From Brachyhypopomus gauderio (Eukaryota > Chordata > Actinopteri > Gymnotiformes > Hypopomidae): a DNA stretch of 64,000 nt. The notes under the pieces were generated by a model. It ran no database searches. It was given only the letters and a program-made list of their open reading frames with translations, and was not told the DNA's origin. The position numbers and the translations under genes are program-made. The DNA lies in assembly GCF_052324685.1 (NCBI RefSeq), contig NC_135222.1, positions 10,151,873 to 10,215,872 of the forward strand. The letters are read 5' to 3'. This document shows, piece by piece, positions 24,410 through 34,366 of this stretch; positions within the stretch are counted from its first letter, which is position 1, and each line of letters begins with the position of its first letter.

Positions 24410-24669
24410 GTGAGTGTATTTACTCCTTTATTTGTCTATTGTGGTGTTTTTAAGATTCAGTAAGATACAGTAAACGACGTGTTGCACATCAGAGGTTTGC
24501 GCTGGACTGATCTTTTTTTAACTCGCTCTGAACTCGCTATGTAGTCAACGTAGCTGCGTATGTGTGTGTCCGTCAGTCCACACTGTGCTTTATATTATAT
24601 TTATCATAAAATCATTACATTCGTTTATTATTTCCTTACCAGTCGAGTAGTTTACAACTGTTTTTAACT

Positions 24670-24742
24670 CTCCGTGGGGTAATGGTTAGTGACGAGAGCT
24701 TCGGACAAAACGGGCCTGGGTTCGATACCCGCGACTGACGAC
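24670..24742 (+). ncRNA. tRNA-like Pol III unit at the inner edge of the left inverted repeat
   Basis: A box-A-like TGGGGTAATGG (24675-24685) is followed 44 bases later by a perfect B box GGTTCGATACC (24719-24729). A T-arm can be drawn (CTGGG, loop TTCGATA, CCCGC, one mismatch and one wobble). I could not draw a convincing anticodon stem, so this is a tRNA-derived sequence rather than a working tRNA. The right inverted repeat has the A-box part but lacks the T-arm. Confidence 0.55.
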
Positions 24743-25079
24743 CGATTTGTTATAATTAATATTTTTTATTCATTTATATATATACTGGACCGGCGCCAGG
24801 ACATATACAGTGGGGGTGGCGGCGTGTGACGATTGTTAAGCGGGCAAGGGGGCGGTAGCAATAGTAAAATAAATGGGTCTTATTATTTAAATTGAGGGGG
24901 CGACGCCTTTTTTGAAGTGGAAGTTTCAGAACTTGAGTGCAAGTTGTTTTGTTTTTTTAATACAAGGTATTTCAGTTTGATCATATTCCAGGATTGAAAG
25001 GTTGTGGTGAGATCTATGGGTAGCTGTAACAAGCATCTACTATGATGTTCTCCATTACCTTGAAGGAGAGGGCTCAGCA

Positions 25080-25578
25080 TTTCCAACATCACACACATCT
25101 TCTGTTGCCACTATGTGTTCCTACCACGCCTGCAGGAAGACCTAGATACTTTTTGTAGTGGTTGGGACAATCATCCAATAAGAACAGAGAGCCACATGAC
25201 CCCTAATCAACTGTGGGTGCTGGGTCATTCACATCACCCAATTCCTGCAGCAGATAGCACAGAGGTACATGCAAGTGTAATATGATTTTAACAAATAGTA
25301 TGGTTTATGTATAAAGTTTGGAAGTGGCTATTTTATCCACATAAGTGTATACAACTTATTTGTAGGGAATGGAGATTCCCAATATTGAGTGGGACAACAC
25401 TGGACTTCCCATTGATGACCACTCAAATATCATTGTCCCACACACAGAATGCCCACTGACAGATGAACAGATGACAGCTTTGAGAGATGCAGTTAACCCA
25501 GGAGCTGCATCCCAGTCCTCTGGCTGTGATCTTTACATTTCTGCTGTCCAGTTTTGTGAGAATTTCCTGTCTATTTGA
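25080..25578 (+). pseudogene. C-terminal remnant of an integrase-like transposase (two exons)
   Basis: The first exon, up to 25264, reads HYVFLPRLQEDLDTF, then GWDNHPIRTE and LTPNQLW-like TPNQLWVLGH, and ends at a GTACAT donor. The second exon starts after the AG near 25366 with MEIPNIEWDNTGLP, then CPLTDEQMTALRDAVNP and GCDLYISAVQF, and stops at 25578. These phrases match the C-terminal part of a large, unnamed fish protein family with an integrase (rve-type) core. That core and its acidic residues are absent here, so the element cannot move by itself. Family knowledge is from memory. Confidence 0.65.
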
Positions 25579-26015
25579 AACAACTGGTCTGAGAATTGGA
25601 ATAAAATAACATCTTTACAAAGTTAAGACCATATGAATGAAAAATTAATGGCAAATTTTGTCATCAGTTTTAGTTTGAGTAATAAAAAAAAACAATAAAA
25701 AACTGAGATGCAGCTTCATTAATTTTTTTAATTATTTACAGAGTAGGAGACATTGCAGTAAATGGATACAATCAAAAGTTGTTTGATTGCCCAATTTTGT
25801 TATTCTGATGTTTGACATAAAGGTAAAAATTATACACCACAGAAAATAAAACTAATTAAAACTCATGCTTGACTCACTTTCATTTTATTAAGAGTTGAAG
25901 TTTTCAAAAATGAGTTAGTCAAATTCCCTTCTGCCTCTTTTGGAAAAAGCAAGGCCACTGTCAGGTCGTCGAGTGAGCACTGTCCACATTGGGGATTCTT
26001 TAATCCCTCGTCTAA

Positions 26016-26797
26016 TGCCCGGTTCACACTACACGACTTTTCAGTCGCCAGGTTTTTGTGCCGTTCGCACTACACGACTGGTCGTGCTGTAATCGCGAGT
26101 CTTTCAGTTGTTGTGGCTTTCACACTACATGACTGATCGGCGACGCGGGCTCACGAATTACACGACTGGGGAACTGGGGAATCGCCTCATCTGGCTGCCG
26201 TCCAAAAACACGAGAACACGAAAACGAAACTCTCGCCAGAACCAGCAACACCAAATAGAAGGAAAAAACATTGTACATGTACTCCACATTTTCGTTATTT
26301 TTTTACCGTTTAAACACTCCATAGTCCCAAGTTGCCAGAATTATTTCATCTCTCCGTTGCAGTGAACATAGATATAATCAATCGCACTATTTCTCCAGTG
26401 CTGTCACAATAACTTAAACACAGTGTTGTAGTAAAGTTGTAAGAAAGGTGAGGATTTTGTGTGTTTACTGGGTTACTGTTTTGAAAGCATTCTTGAAAGT
26501 TTTTTACATTCTTCAGAGATATATTCAGCGGTGCCGCGGTTCTCTCTCCGCGTTCCCATTGGCTGTAGCTAGACGCTGCTGCCGACTCTCAGTCGCCGAC
26601 TGCTAGATATTAAACATGCTAGATATTAAACATGCTAGATATCTGCCGGTCGTCTGCGACGAGTCGGCGACGGCTCGGCGAGCGTCTTTCAGCAGTTCAC
26701 ACGAGTGATCGCCGATTTGCCTCCGACCACAGTTTCTGTCGCCGATCAGTCGGCGACTGAAAAACCAGCCTAAAATCGTGTAGTGTGAACCGGGCAT
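26016..26797. mobile_element. PIF/Harbinger-like MITE nested in the DNA transposon
   Basis: The ends are inverted: TGCCCGGTTCACACTACACGA-type sequence (first 20 bases seen at 26016-26035) and its reverse complement ending 26796-26797. TAA flanks both sides (26013-26015, 26798-26800), the usual 3-bp TWA target of this superfamily. Several short copies of 'acacgactg' and a 'gctagatattaaacat' tandem (near 26602-26645) lie inside. No transposase is encoded. Confidence 0.75.
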
Positions 26798-29686
26798 TAA
26801 CTGCTTGATCTGTCTTGTGACACGTCCAACTACCTGTTTAGAGTAATAAACAGAAGAGAAAATGAAAAAATAAATTCCTTATCCAAAAGTAAACTCAGAG
26901 AGAAAGATTTTATACATATAATAATAATTTTAAAAAACAAATCGCTCGTCAGGCCCGTTTTGTCCGAAGCTCTCGTCACTAACCATTACCCCACGGAGAC
27001 AGTTGAAAACAGCTGTAAACTACTCGACTGGTAAGGAAGTAATAAACGAATGTAATGATTTTATGATAAATATAATATCATAAAGCACAGTGTGGACTGA
27101 CGGACACACACATACGCAGCTACGTTGACTACATAGCGAGTTCAGAGCGAGTTAAAAAAAGATCAGTCCAGCGCAAACCTCTGATGTGCAACACGTCGTT
27201 TACTGTATCTTACTGAATCTTAAAAACACCACAATAGACAAATAAAGGAGTAAATACACTCACCGAAGAGGAGCCGATCCCGTGCGCCGACATAACTCAC
27301 TTTCTCTCTCCGCCTGTGGCTTCAAACAGCGCCGTGACCAGTGGAGCGTGATTGGTTGGATTTGGTTCGATTGGAGTCTTGAATCGATTGCTCATCCTTT
27401 GTGTCCCGGATGTTTACTCTGAATATCTTTGAACTCGTATTTTAGCACGCGAAATTTTGCACGCGTATTTTGTGAGCCAAATTTGACCAATCGAATTCGA
27501 GCAACTTGAAAAAAAATCTTTTGAATTTTTTAACGCTCGAATTTTTTTTCATTGTATTTTAATAAGCATTAAATTCAAAGGCAACAAAATTCAGATGCAT
27601 AATTTCAGTGCAAAAAAAATTCAGAGCTTCAAATTCAAGGGCAAACAAATTCAGTGCTTCAAATACGAATTCAAAATCCGATGGAACTATTTTTCTTCCA
27701 TAGCGGAGGCTTAGCGGTGACGTCACAGTCGAAGCTTGAGGGCGCAGACAAACTTGTGCAGATGACTTGACTGAGAAAGAAGATGAGCTTGACTTGAACG
27801 ACTAGACGAAATAAAAGTACTTTTGACGACGAAACGTAGAATAAAGAAAATAAAAGAAAATAAAGAAGAATCTTCTGTTGGACTCTGTGAGAGCGTTAGT
27901 TGCGGTCTCTTGGCATCGCTCTTCTGGACACTGCGGTGTTCGGCGTGAGTCCAGCGAACAGTCGCGATGGTTTGGCGTGTTCGAGTCTTTGAGTCTCGGC
28001 GACTCTGGCGAAGTTCTTCAAGTCTTCCCAAATTACCAGGCTGCCAAGCTCATTGTTTCGCTTCGAGCTAGGGCTTTTAAAACAAGTTTTAGGGGCGTAA
28101 TTGTAAGGCGCTTTCATGTTCATCAGGCCATTGGCCATTGGCCTTTATTAATGAATATTCATGACCTCTGCCCAGACAGGGGAGAGAAAGAGAGAGAGAG
28201 AGAGAGAGAGGGGGAGAGCGAGGAGTGCCCGTCTTTCCAGGTCTAGTTAATGACTTAACCAAAGAAGACAGATTAACACAATATGAAGACAAAAGGGAAT
28301 TCCTAAATAACTTGTCTTACATACTATGCCTAAACAAGAACTAATTTGGTTCTATTAGTCTACACATTGAGCCATTCTCAATTTCCACTTTTGGACAACA
28401 AATGACAATGCACAGACAGGCATAAATGTGAGGTCACATACGTACACATGAGAATGATTACATTCGATGAGTAACATACAAACTAATACATAGATATGCA
28501 TCAATGTGGTGTGTTTATACAGTAACACGTATTCTAATAAGATCACTTAATACTGAATACATGAAAGATCATAAGTTGTGTCTTTATATCAACCACATGG
28601 CACAGTGTTCACATTTAAATGGTCTTGTGCTCCTTTGTTCTTAAGGCTGGAATGCTGAATACTGGTTTCAAGAATAATTAATCTTTCCTTGTATGGAAGG
28701 TAGTCAAGTTCGGTGTCTCTAGACTGCATTCGCCGAGCTGGTTCCTGTAGGCTGAATCCCAATTCTGTGTACAGATCAGATTTGGAGTTACAGAGATCTC
28801 TGAAATATTTGTATCTTCAGCTCTGGATTATAACACAGGACATAGAGTGGGTTTAAACTGTGGGCGATCAGATAAGGTTGGAATTTAGAGCTTTATGGTC
28901 CTTCCTGACTGTGGTCCCAGTGTCCTTCGACGAAGGTTGGTTTTGACCAGCCTCTCTTAGATGGCCTCTCTCCCAAGCTCAGGAGATCATAAGGTCAGCA
29001 TTGTAGGCTTTTGGGAGGTAAACACCACTATGGATGTGGGTCCTTTGGGGCCTGTTGCTGTGTAAAGAATCAGTCTTTAAATTTACATGCAACCAAAGAG
29101 ATGTGAGTCAGTTTCTCAGTTCAGTGGGAAAGGATTCCATTTTGGGTGTCACAGTGAAATGGCGTTTAGCTGTCTCCACTACATATCCCCCACTTGGTAG
29201 GGCATCCACGATAGTGGGTGGCATGCCACAAGATGGAGAGAGCTGAAGGATGCAGAGCATAACATGACACCAACATTCACATGCTTTATTGGGGTTGCCT
29301 CATGAAGAGAAGAGAAAGATAAAGAAATCATATAAGTAATAGGTTGGGCTAACTAGTATGACATTATCCTTATCTTGCACTACAAGGGTAACTCTAGGAG
29401 AACTAGGTCCTTATCCAGCTCATCTTCCCCCTGGTCACTGCCAGGGTAAGGATCTTTGCGTCTGACAAACTTGACTAGGTGGCTGGTACATTCGTCTAAC
29501 TGGGTTTGCAGGATCCGAGTTCGCATTAGGTAGAAGTAGGCTATATTAAAACTAACACGTATCCTAACCCCACAACGGTGGCTAGTACGGTGTCTGGGGT
29601 TGACCAGGAATAGGAGATAGGTTGAGAAGGGGCGATAGGTAGGGACGCGATTTCCTTCAATACATTTCCTACTGGGGTCAAGTCAA

Positions 29687-30294
29687 TCACTTGGGTACCT
29701 TCATACATGTAAGGGTCTGTGTTTCTAGTTCTAGGCGGTGTTTCGCAAAGAAGTCAGTTATTTCTATTTCACTTTCATATTGATCAGGGTTTAACTGATA
29801 CAGAGCCAAATCTCCGACATGCAGTATAGCTTTGGAGGCTTTAGAGGTGACGGTGACAGGGCACTGCGCACTGTTCATCAAAAATCAGAGGCCACGAATA
29901 CCATTAGTACTATCACGTATAAACGATTTGGACGGTAGTGGATGTCTTTGACTTACGTACCCATGCATAATTTGGAAGAGTAAATTTGGTAGAGGTTTTC
30001 TGTAAACACTATGGGTAAGTTAACTAGGGAGATTGGTTCCCTATCTTGAGGGTTGCCATATATTAGAACCACACCACCTAAAGTATAGGCAAAGTGAGCC
30101 CACAAATCTGTGGAGGTTCCTTTAGTAGCTTTGGTCAAATTGTGTTGTACCAAAAAGAGAGGTACTAAATATGGAGGGGTTCTTCCCCTAGCAGAGCTAT
30201 CAACAGAAGTGCGGATTCCACGCCACATGTCTGAAATAAGTGTGTTTACCAGTTGGGTGTGAGCATCATCAACATGTAGGACAGAGAGAAGCAT
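29687..30294 (-). pseudogene. Env-like remnant of the LTR element, broken
   Basis: Two open stretches (30294-29953 and 29881-29687) on the element's sense strand lie after the main ORF and before the polypurine tract, where env belongs. The first has the phrases PLFLVQHNL, AHFAYTLGG and NLPIVFTENLYQ. These resemble an envelope-like protein of fish retroviral elements, but the family link is from memory. The second stretch is Leu-rich without a clear membrane anchor. They are separated by stop codons, so no full envelope protein is made. Alternative: a structural ORF of unknown role. Confidence 0.4.
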
Positions 30295-30628
30295 ATTAGC
30301 TGTTCATATGGTCTTATTTAAAACGATGCTGTAGGTGTTAAGCACTAAGACAGTGAGGTCGTTATAAAGCTGAATTTCAGGACTGCACTCAGCCAGGTCA
30401 TCCTACTGAGATAATTGTACATCGTTAAGCTTATGCATATCATACGTTGTTTAACTATTTAACTACATGTTGGGCTAAGGGTCACCTTAGGGTTCACCCC
30501 CACTAAGTGTCTAGAGCACAAAGACAGCTTGGTTAGCACACATTGTGGGTGACATAATGGCCAGAGTAGAGTATGGATGAAGAGTTGTAGATAGCTCTAT
30601 GGGATTTCTTTCTTTAGTTGTTTGTTCT

Positions 30629-33600
30629 CTAAGGTGGTCTTATGGGCTTTGATTTGATCGTGGTGAGCCCAAATAAAGTTGGGTCCCCCCTTTCTGGAGG
30701 AAGTTTGATTTGGTGGGAGAGTTTGTCAGTGATGGTGTAGGGCCCTGTGTAGTGTGAATAGGCCTTATGAGCTAATTTCTCTGTGCATTGTCTGGCCCTG
30801 CCTGTAGGTGTGACGAACCCAGAGGACCACACCTTGTCCCCCACTTGGAACTCATGTTGGGATGCTTTGACGTCATAATAAGCTTTGCGTCTTCTAGCAC
30901 TCTTTCTGAGATGTTGTTGTGCAAATGTGAATGTAGCCTTGCGGCGTTTGTGGAGGTTTGACCACAGAGAGGTTAGTCCTTGTTTTTGTCTTGGGGCTCT
31001 GTGAGTCAAAACTGAGGGCTTAATCTGGTGGCATACCAGGCAGTCTTTGATGTGGTTTATCCCATCTTTTATCATGCCAGGCCAGTAGGCGGCTTGTTGC
31101 AGTGCTTGATGTGTGGCCTTAACTCCTTTGTGGCCTTCACATGGAGAGTCATGGGCATGGATCAGCATTTCCCCCCTTTGGCTTCGAGGGACCACGAGCG
31201 CAGGTGAAGTGAGGGCCTCGGAGACATACGTAGGCAGGCCCTTGACTAGACGGAGTGAGGATCGAGCACTAAACAAGTCACTAAGGTCAGGAACAGTCTT
31301 ACTGTCAGGTTCTAGAATGTCATGTGTCAGGGAATCGGAGAGGTAAAGAACCATTTTGTGATCAGCCGGATCTTGGGCCTGTAAGGCGAGGAGATCTGAA
31401 TCTGACAATGCAGGTTGAGTTGATGCAGACTTGAGTTGGATTGATGGTTCTGTTTGTGACCTCGTACCCACCAGTACTGATGGGTCGGGAGGGAGGGAAA
31501 AGTCTGTGGCATCTGCGTCTAGGTCTTGCCCTGGACTACATGGATGTTCTAGGGACCCCCCTGTAAGTTCTGTTGAAGATGGAACCATATTGATGATTTG
31601 CTGCAAGTGTTCTTCTTTTCCTGCAGTTGTCTTTAGGTCACCTGGAAAGGTGTCTTGATTTGCGAGACACTTGTTAGGGGGCCAGGTAGGCTGTGGAGTG
31701 TCTTGCTTTGGTTTAGTCAGTTTTATATCTGTGATTCCTGGCGGCTCCCAGAGGTGGCCAGGTATTGTGGCTTGTATCTCAAATGTGTGGCACACTGACG
31801 AGGGACTGGGTAGGGAAGCTGGTAATGGTTCCCGGACTTGTGCCCAGATTTTTAGCTGTTTGGAATCAATCAGTGGCTTGAATCGGTTAAGGAGATCCTT
31901 GCCAATGAGAAAGGGGATGGTCTCCAGGGGAGAAATGTGAACTGGGTGAACGAGGTTCATTGGGCCAATAGTCAGATGAATCCAGACTATTTTGTCCATT
32001 GCTATGCTTGTATGTGAGTAGGGTTGGACATTCAGGGGGTAACTTTGAGGCTGTAGCTCTTTGTTAGCTTTCCTGGTTATGGCTTTAACCTGATGGAACA
32101 GAGTGGTGGACATCAAGGTGAGGTCAGATGCTGTGTCTAACAGGGCTTCCTGAGTTAATGAATTTTCTAACTTCACTGACAGGTGGAGTTTGCGTGCAGC
32201 TCCTTTCTCACTGAGATGGCCTAGGAACTGTTGGAATGGAGGTTCACCTTGGATGATGGAGGGATCCTCCTGGCCGAGTCTTTCTTTTGGGTCTAATTGT
32301 ACAACTAATACTGTCTTATGAGGGGTGGAGTTCACCTCTTCTTGAGGGGGGATATTAGTGGTCTTCCCCCCACCATATGGAGTTGGTGGGCAATAAGGCC
32401 TGATCTCTGTTTCACTGGAATTTTTGTAGAGTTCTTGTTTTGCTCTCTGGCGTTGTGGGTGAATTTGTGGTCTGGGACTTTCTTCATTCAACGCTGTGAC
32501 GGAGAGTGGGTCAACCTTAGGGGCTTTAGTGGCTTGAAGGGTTCCCGCTGTTCGTTTGATGAACTCTAGGTCTTCTTGGCTCATGTTTCCAAGGGGGTTG
32601 TTGTTGTCAGTGGCTTTATCTCTGGGCTGGAGATCTATTTTGCAGTGAGTTTTACCATGCCTTTCCTCAGTTTGACCTGGATGACTATCATATTGTGGCT
32701 TGTTGTGTGAATATGATTTCATCTTTGGAAGGGTGTTGTTCCCTCTGTAGTTGCTGTGAGTTTGTTCTCCGTTCTGAGGGTCTGAGAACATAGCTTGGTG
32801 CTCTCTGGAGGAGCTTCGGCTGGTAGTAGAGTTGGACCGGTCTCTGTTTTGATCCCTCCAGCGGGATTGAGAGTGTCCGTGGCCTTCGTCAGGTGTTCGG
32901 TATTGGGGGCGTCCTCTGGCCTCATGGGTCAGGGACGAGCCTGAGGGCTCCAAACCTGGGGCCTCTTCAAGCTCCAACCGTGGGAGTTTGGAATCTGAGT
33001 TCCGGACCTTTGGAGGTTTGGACCGCTTTTGGGTATGTTTGATGAAACCCTTAATGGCTAGATTACGAAGCTGTCGGCTAGATAGTGTTTGGGGACAGGC
33101 TGCCACTCCTAGCTGGTGGCTAGTATTGGGATGGAGGTTGTGGACAAATAATTTCTTGAAATTCATGTCTTCCTCCATTTCAGGTTCATTGCGAGACCCA
33201 AAGTAGGCCTGACGGAGGCGGGAATAGTATTGTTGGGGTGATTCCTGCCTTTGCTGTTTTGTTTCCATAGCGGCTATCAATCCCGTCTGATGTAAATGGT
33301 TGGAGAATTCGTCTTCTAATGCATGGCAGAGCAGGTTATAGTCTGCTCTTATCTGGAGAGACTGACGTTCGATGAAGCTACTGACCTCCCTGCTAGATGT
33401 CACCTTTATGAGGTACACCTTGTCATCTACAGTGGCGCAGGGGAATTTTCTCAGGTAGTATTCAATGTCTTTTAAGTACATGCTGACATCGTTATCACTA
33501 TTGGGCTTTGGTTCGAAGCGGATGATGTTACGTGCTATTTTGTCCAGCTCTCTGTCAGAGGGTCTTAGAGGCAGGTAGCCTCCTGGCGACTGGTCTTCTA

Positions 33601-34366
33601 TGGAGGACCCGAGGCTGGCTAGGTCTGTGTGGCCAGGCCTGCTTGGAGGGACTGAGGGGTGTCCTGAAGTGAAAGCATGTGTGGTAGGCAGCCCTGTATG
33701 CCTTGTTGGGCTACCTTGGTGGCTGGATGCGGGACTCTGTCTCTCCGGGTAAGAGTTTTCCCACTCAGGTCTTCTGCTCTGTTCAGGGTTCAGGGAATGA
33801 TGTCTTTCGTTCCGGTAAGCGGTGGAACTTCTCTCTGGGGGTCCCCTTGGTTGGGGTGGATTCCATATTTTAGACTTAGCGCCTGCAAGTTCGATCTCTA
33901 GTTTGCGCTGATTTTGTTGTGACACTAACAAATCATATTTGGTCTTTGACAATTCTGACATGAGTTGTTGTTTCTCAAGATCCATTTCAGCTTGCATCTG
34001 ATTTCTGAGTTCGGCTGCTTCAATGCCATCTCTCTTTAATTGGGTGATCTCTTGGAGGTGTACTTGGGTGGCATTATTGAACGTCTTTTGCATTTGATCT
34101 CTTTCATTATAACTGGCTTTAAGCTGCGCGATTGCCAGTAAGGCTATTTTACTTATAACCTCGTTTAGCTCTCTACCCTTGAGGGTTTTAGTTATATGGG
34201 ATACGACACAGTCAGTCATGAGGTGTGTCAGTCTGGTGGGGTCAGCTTGTTGAACCTCCTCTAAGTAGTCGGGGACTATCTCTTTGGTTAATTCCTGCAA
34301 GGTGATTTCTACATCTCTCATGGTGTCGTCTCTCTTTGGGGCGCTGGCCTGACCTGACTTACTCAT
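30629..34366 (-). CDS. Gag-protease-partial integrase polyprotein, RT and integrase core absent
   Basis: Open for 1245 codons from ATG at 34364-34366. Residues 85-165 look like a coiled coil. Residues 270-445 look like a capsid region (EYYLRKFP, QQYYSRLRQAYFG, FKKLFVHNLHP). Residues 445-525 are Arg/Ser-rich with no CCHC zinc knuckle, so RNA binding may use this basic tract. A retropepsin has ALLDTASDLTL at 741-751 and FLIGKDLLNRF at 819-829. An integrase HHCC zinc-binding region spans H1072, H1079, C1109 and C1112 with YWPGM between. A GPY/F-type integrase C-terminal domain lies near 1171-1222 (VGDKVW, YTGPYTI). Between protease and HHCC no reverse transcriptase (no YxDD) or RNase H is present. 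Between HHCC and GPY/F the DDE core is missing. Both losses keep the frame. Confidence 0.9.
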   Translation of the reverse strand: MSKSGQASAPKRDDTMRDVEITLQELTKEIVPDYLEEVQQADPTRLTHLMTDCVVSHITKTLKGRELNEVISKIALLAIAQLKASYNERDQMQKTFNNATQVHLQEITQLKRDGIEAAELRNQMQAEMDLEKQQLMSELSKTKYDLLVSQQNQRKLEIELAGAKSKIWNPPQPRGPPERSSTAYRNERHHSLNPEQSRRPEWENSYPERQSPASSHQGSPTRHTGLPTTHAFTSGHPSVPPSRPGHTDLASLGSSIEDQSPGGYLPLRPSDRELDKIARNIIRFEPKPNSDNDVSMYLKDIEYYLRKFPCATVDDKVYLIKVTSSREVSSFIERQSLQIRADYNLLCHALEDEFSNHLHQTGLIAAMETKQQRQESPQQYYSRLRQAYFGSRNEPEMEEDMNFKKLFVHNLHPNTSHQLGVAACPQTLSSRQLRNLAIKGFIKHTQKRSKPPKVRNSDSKLPRLELEEAPGLEPSGSSLTHEARGRPQYRTPDEGHGHSQSRWRDQNRDRSNSTTSRSSSREHQAMFSDPQNGEQTHSNYRGNNTLPKMKSYSHNKPQYDSHPGQTEERHGKTHCKIDLQPRDKATDNNNPLGNMSQEDLEFIKRTAGTLQATKAPKVDPLSVTALNEESPRPQIHPQRQRAKQELYKNSSETEIRPYCPPTPYGGGKTTNIPPQEEVNSTPHKTVLVVQLDPKERLGQEDPSIIQGEPPFQQFLGHLSEKGAARKLHLSVKLENSLTQEALLDTASDLTLMSTTLFHQVKAITRKANKELQPQSYPLNVQPYSHTSIAMDKIVWIHLTIGPMNLVHPVHISPLETIPFLIGKDLLNRFKPLIDSKQLKIWAQVREPLPASLPSPSSVCHTFEIQATIPGHLWEPPGITDIKLTKPKQDTPQPTWPPNKCLANQDTFPGDLKTTAGKEEHLQQIINMVPSSTELTGGSLEHPCSPGQDLDADATDFSLPPDPSVLVGTRSQTEPSIQLKSASTQPALSDSDLLALQAQDPADHKMVLYLSDSLTHDILEPDSKTVPDLSDLFSARSSLRLVKGLPTYVSEALTSPALVVPRSQRGEMLIHAHDSPCEGHKGVKATHQALQQAAYWPGMIKDGINHIKDCLVCHQIKPSVLTHRAPRQKQGLTSLWSNLHKRRKATFTFAQQHLRKSARRRKAYYDVKASQHEFQVGDKVWSSGFVTPTGRARQCTEKLAHKAYSHYTGPYTITDKLSHQIKLPPERGDPTLFGLTTIKSKPIRPP

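Larger units (their letters stand above)
23971..27702 (+). mobile_element. DNA transposon with ~770-bp inverted repeats and integrase-like gene remnant
   Basis: The ends are perfect inverted copies (TATGGAAGAAAAATAG). The inverted repeats run 23971-24752 and about 26935-27702 and are nearly identical except at their inner edges. The target duplication is 6 bp (GCGGAG at 23965-23970 and 27703-27708). The interior carries two exons of an integrase-like protein and a nested Harbinger-type MITE. A 6-bp duplication with long inverted repeats would suit IS3EU- or Dada-type transposons. The superfamily is inference. Confidence 0.88.
23284..29183 (-). repeat. 3' LTR of the retrovirus-like element, split by a DNA transposon
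   Basis: LTR sequence occupies 23284-23970 and 27709-29183, with GCGGAG duplicated around the insertion at 23971-27702. On the plus strand, which is the slc25a22 sense, an AATAAA lies at 23477-23482, about 385 bases after that gene's stop codon. Confidence 0.92.

Noticed and set aside
24661..24742. Functional tRNA gene
   Set aside because: A and B boxes are present, but no good acceptor or anticodon stem could be drawn, and the partner copy lacks the T-arm.
27723..28292. Open frames in the left LTR, repeated at 36880-37449
   Set aside because: They are identical in both LTRs simply because the LTRs are copies. They overlap on both strands and have no family motif.
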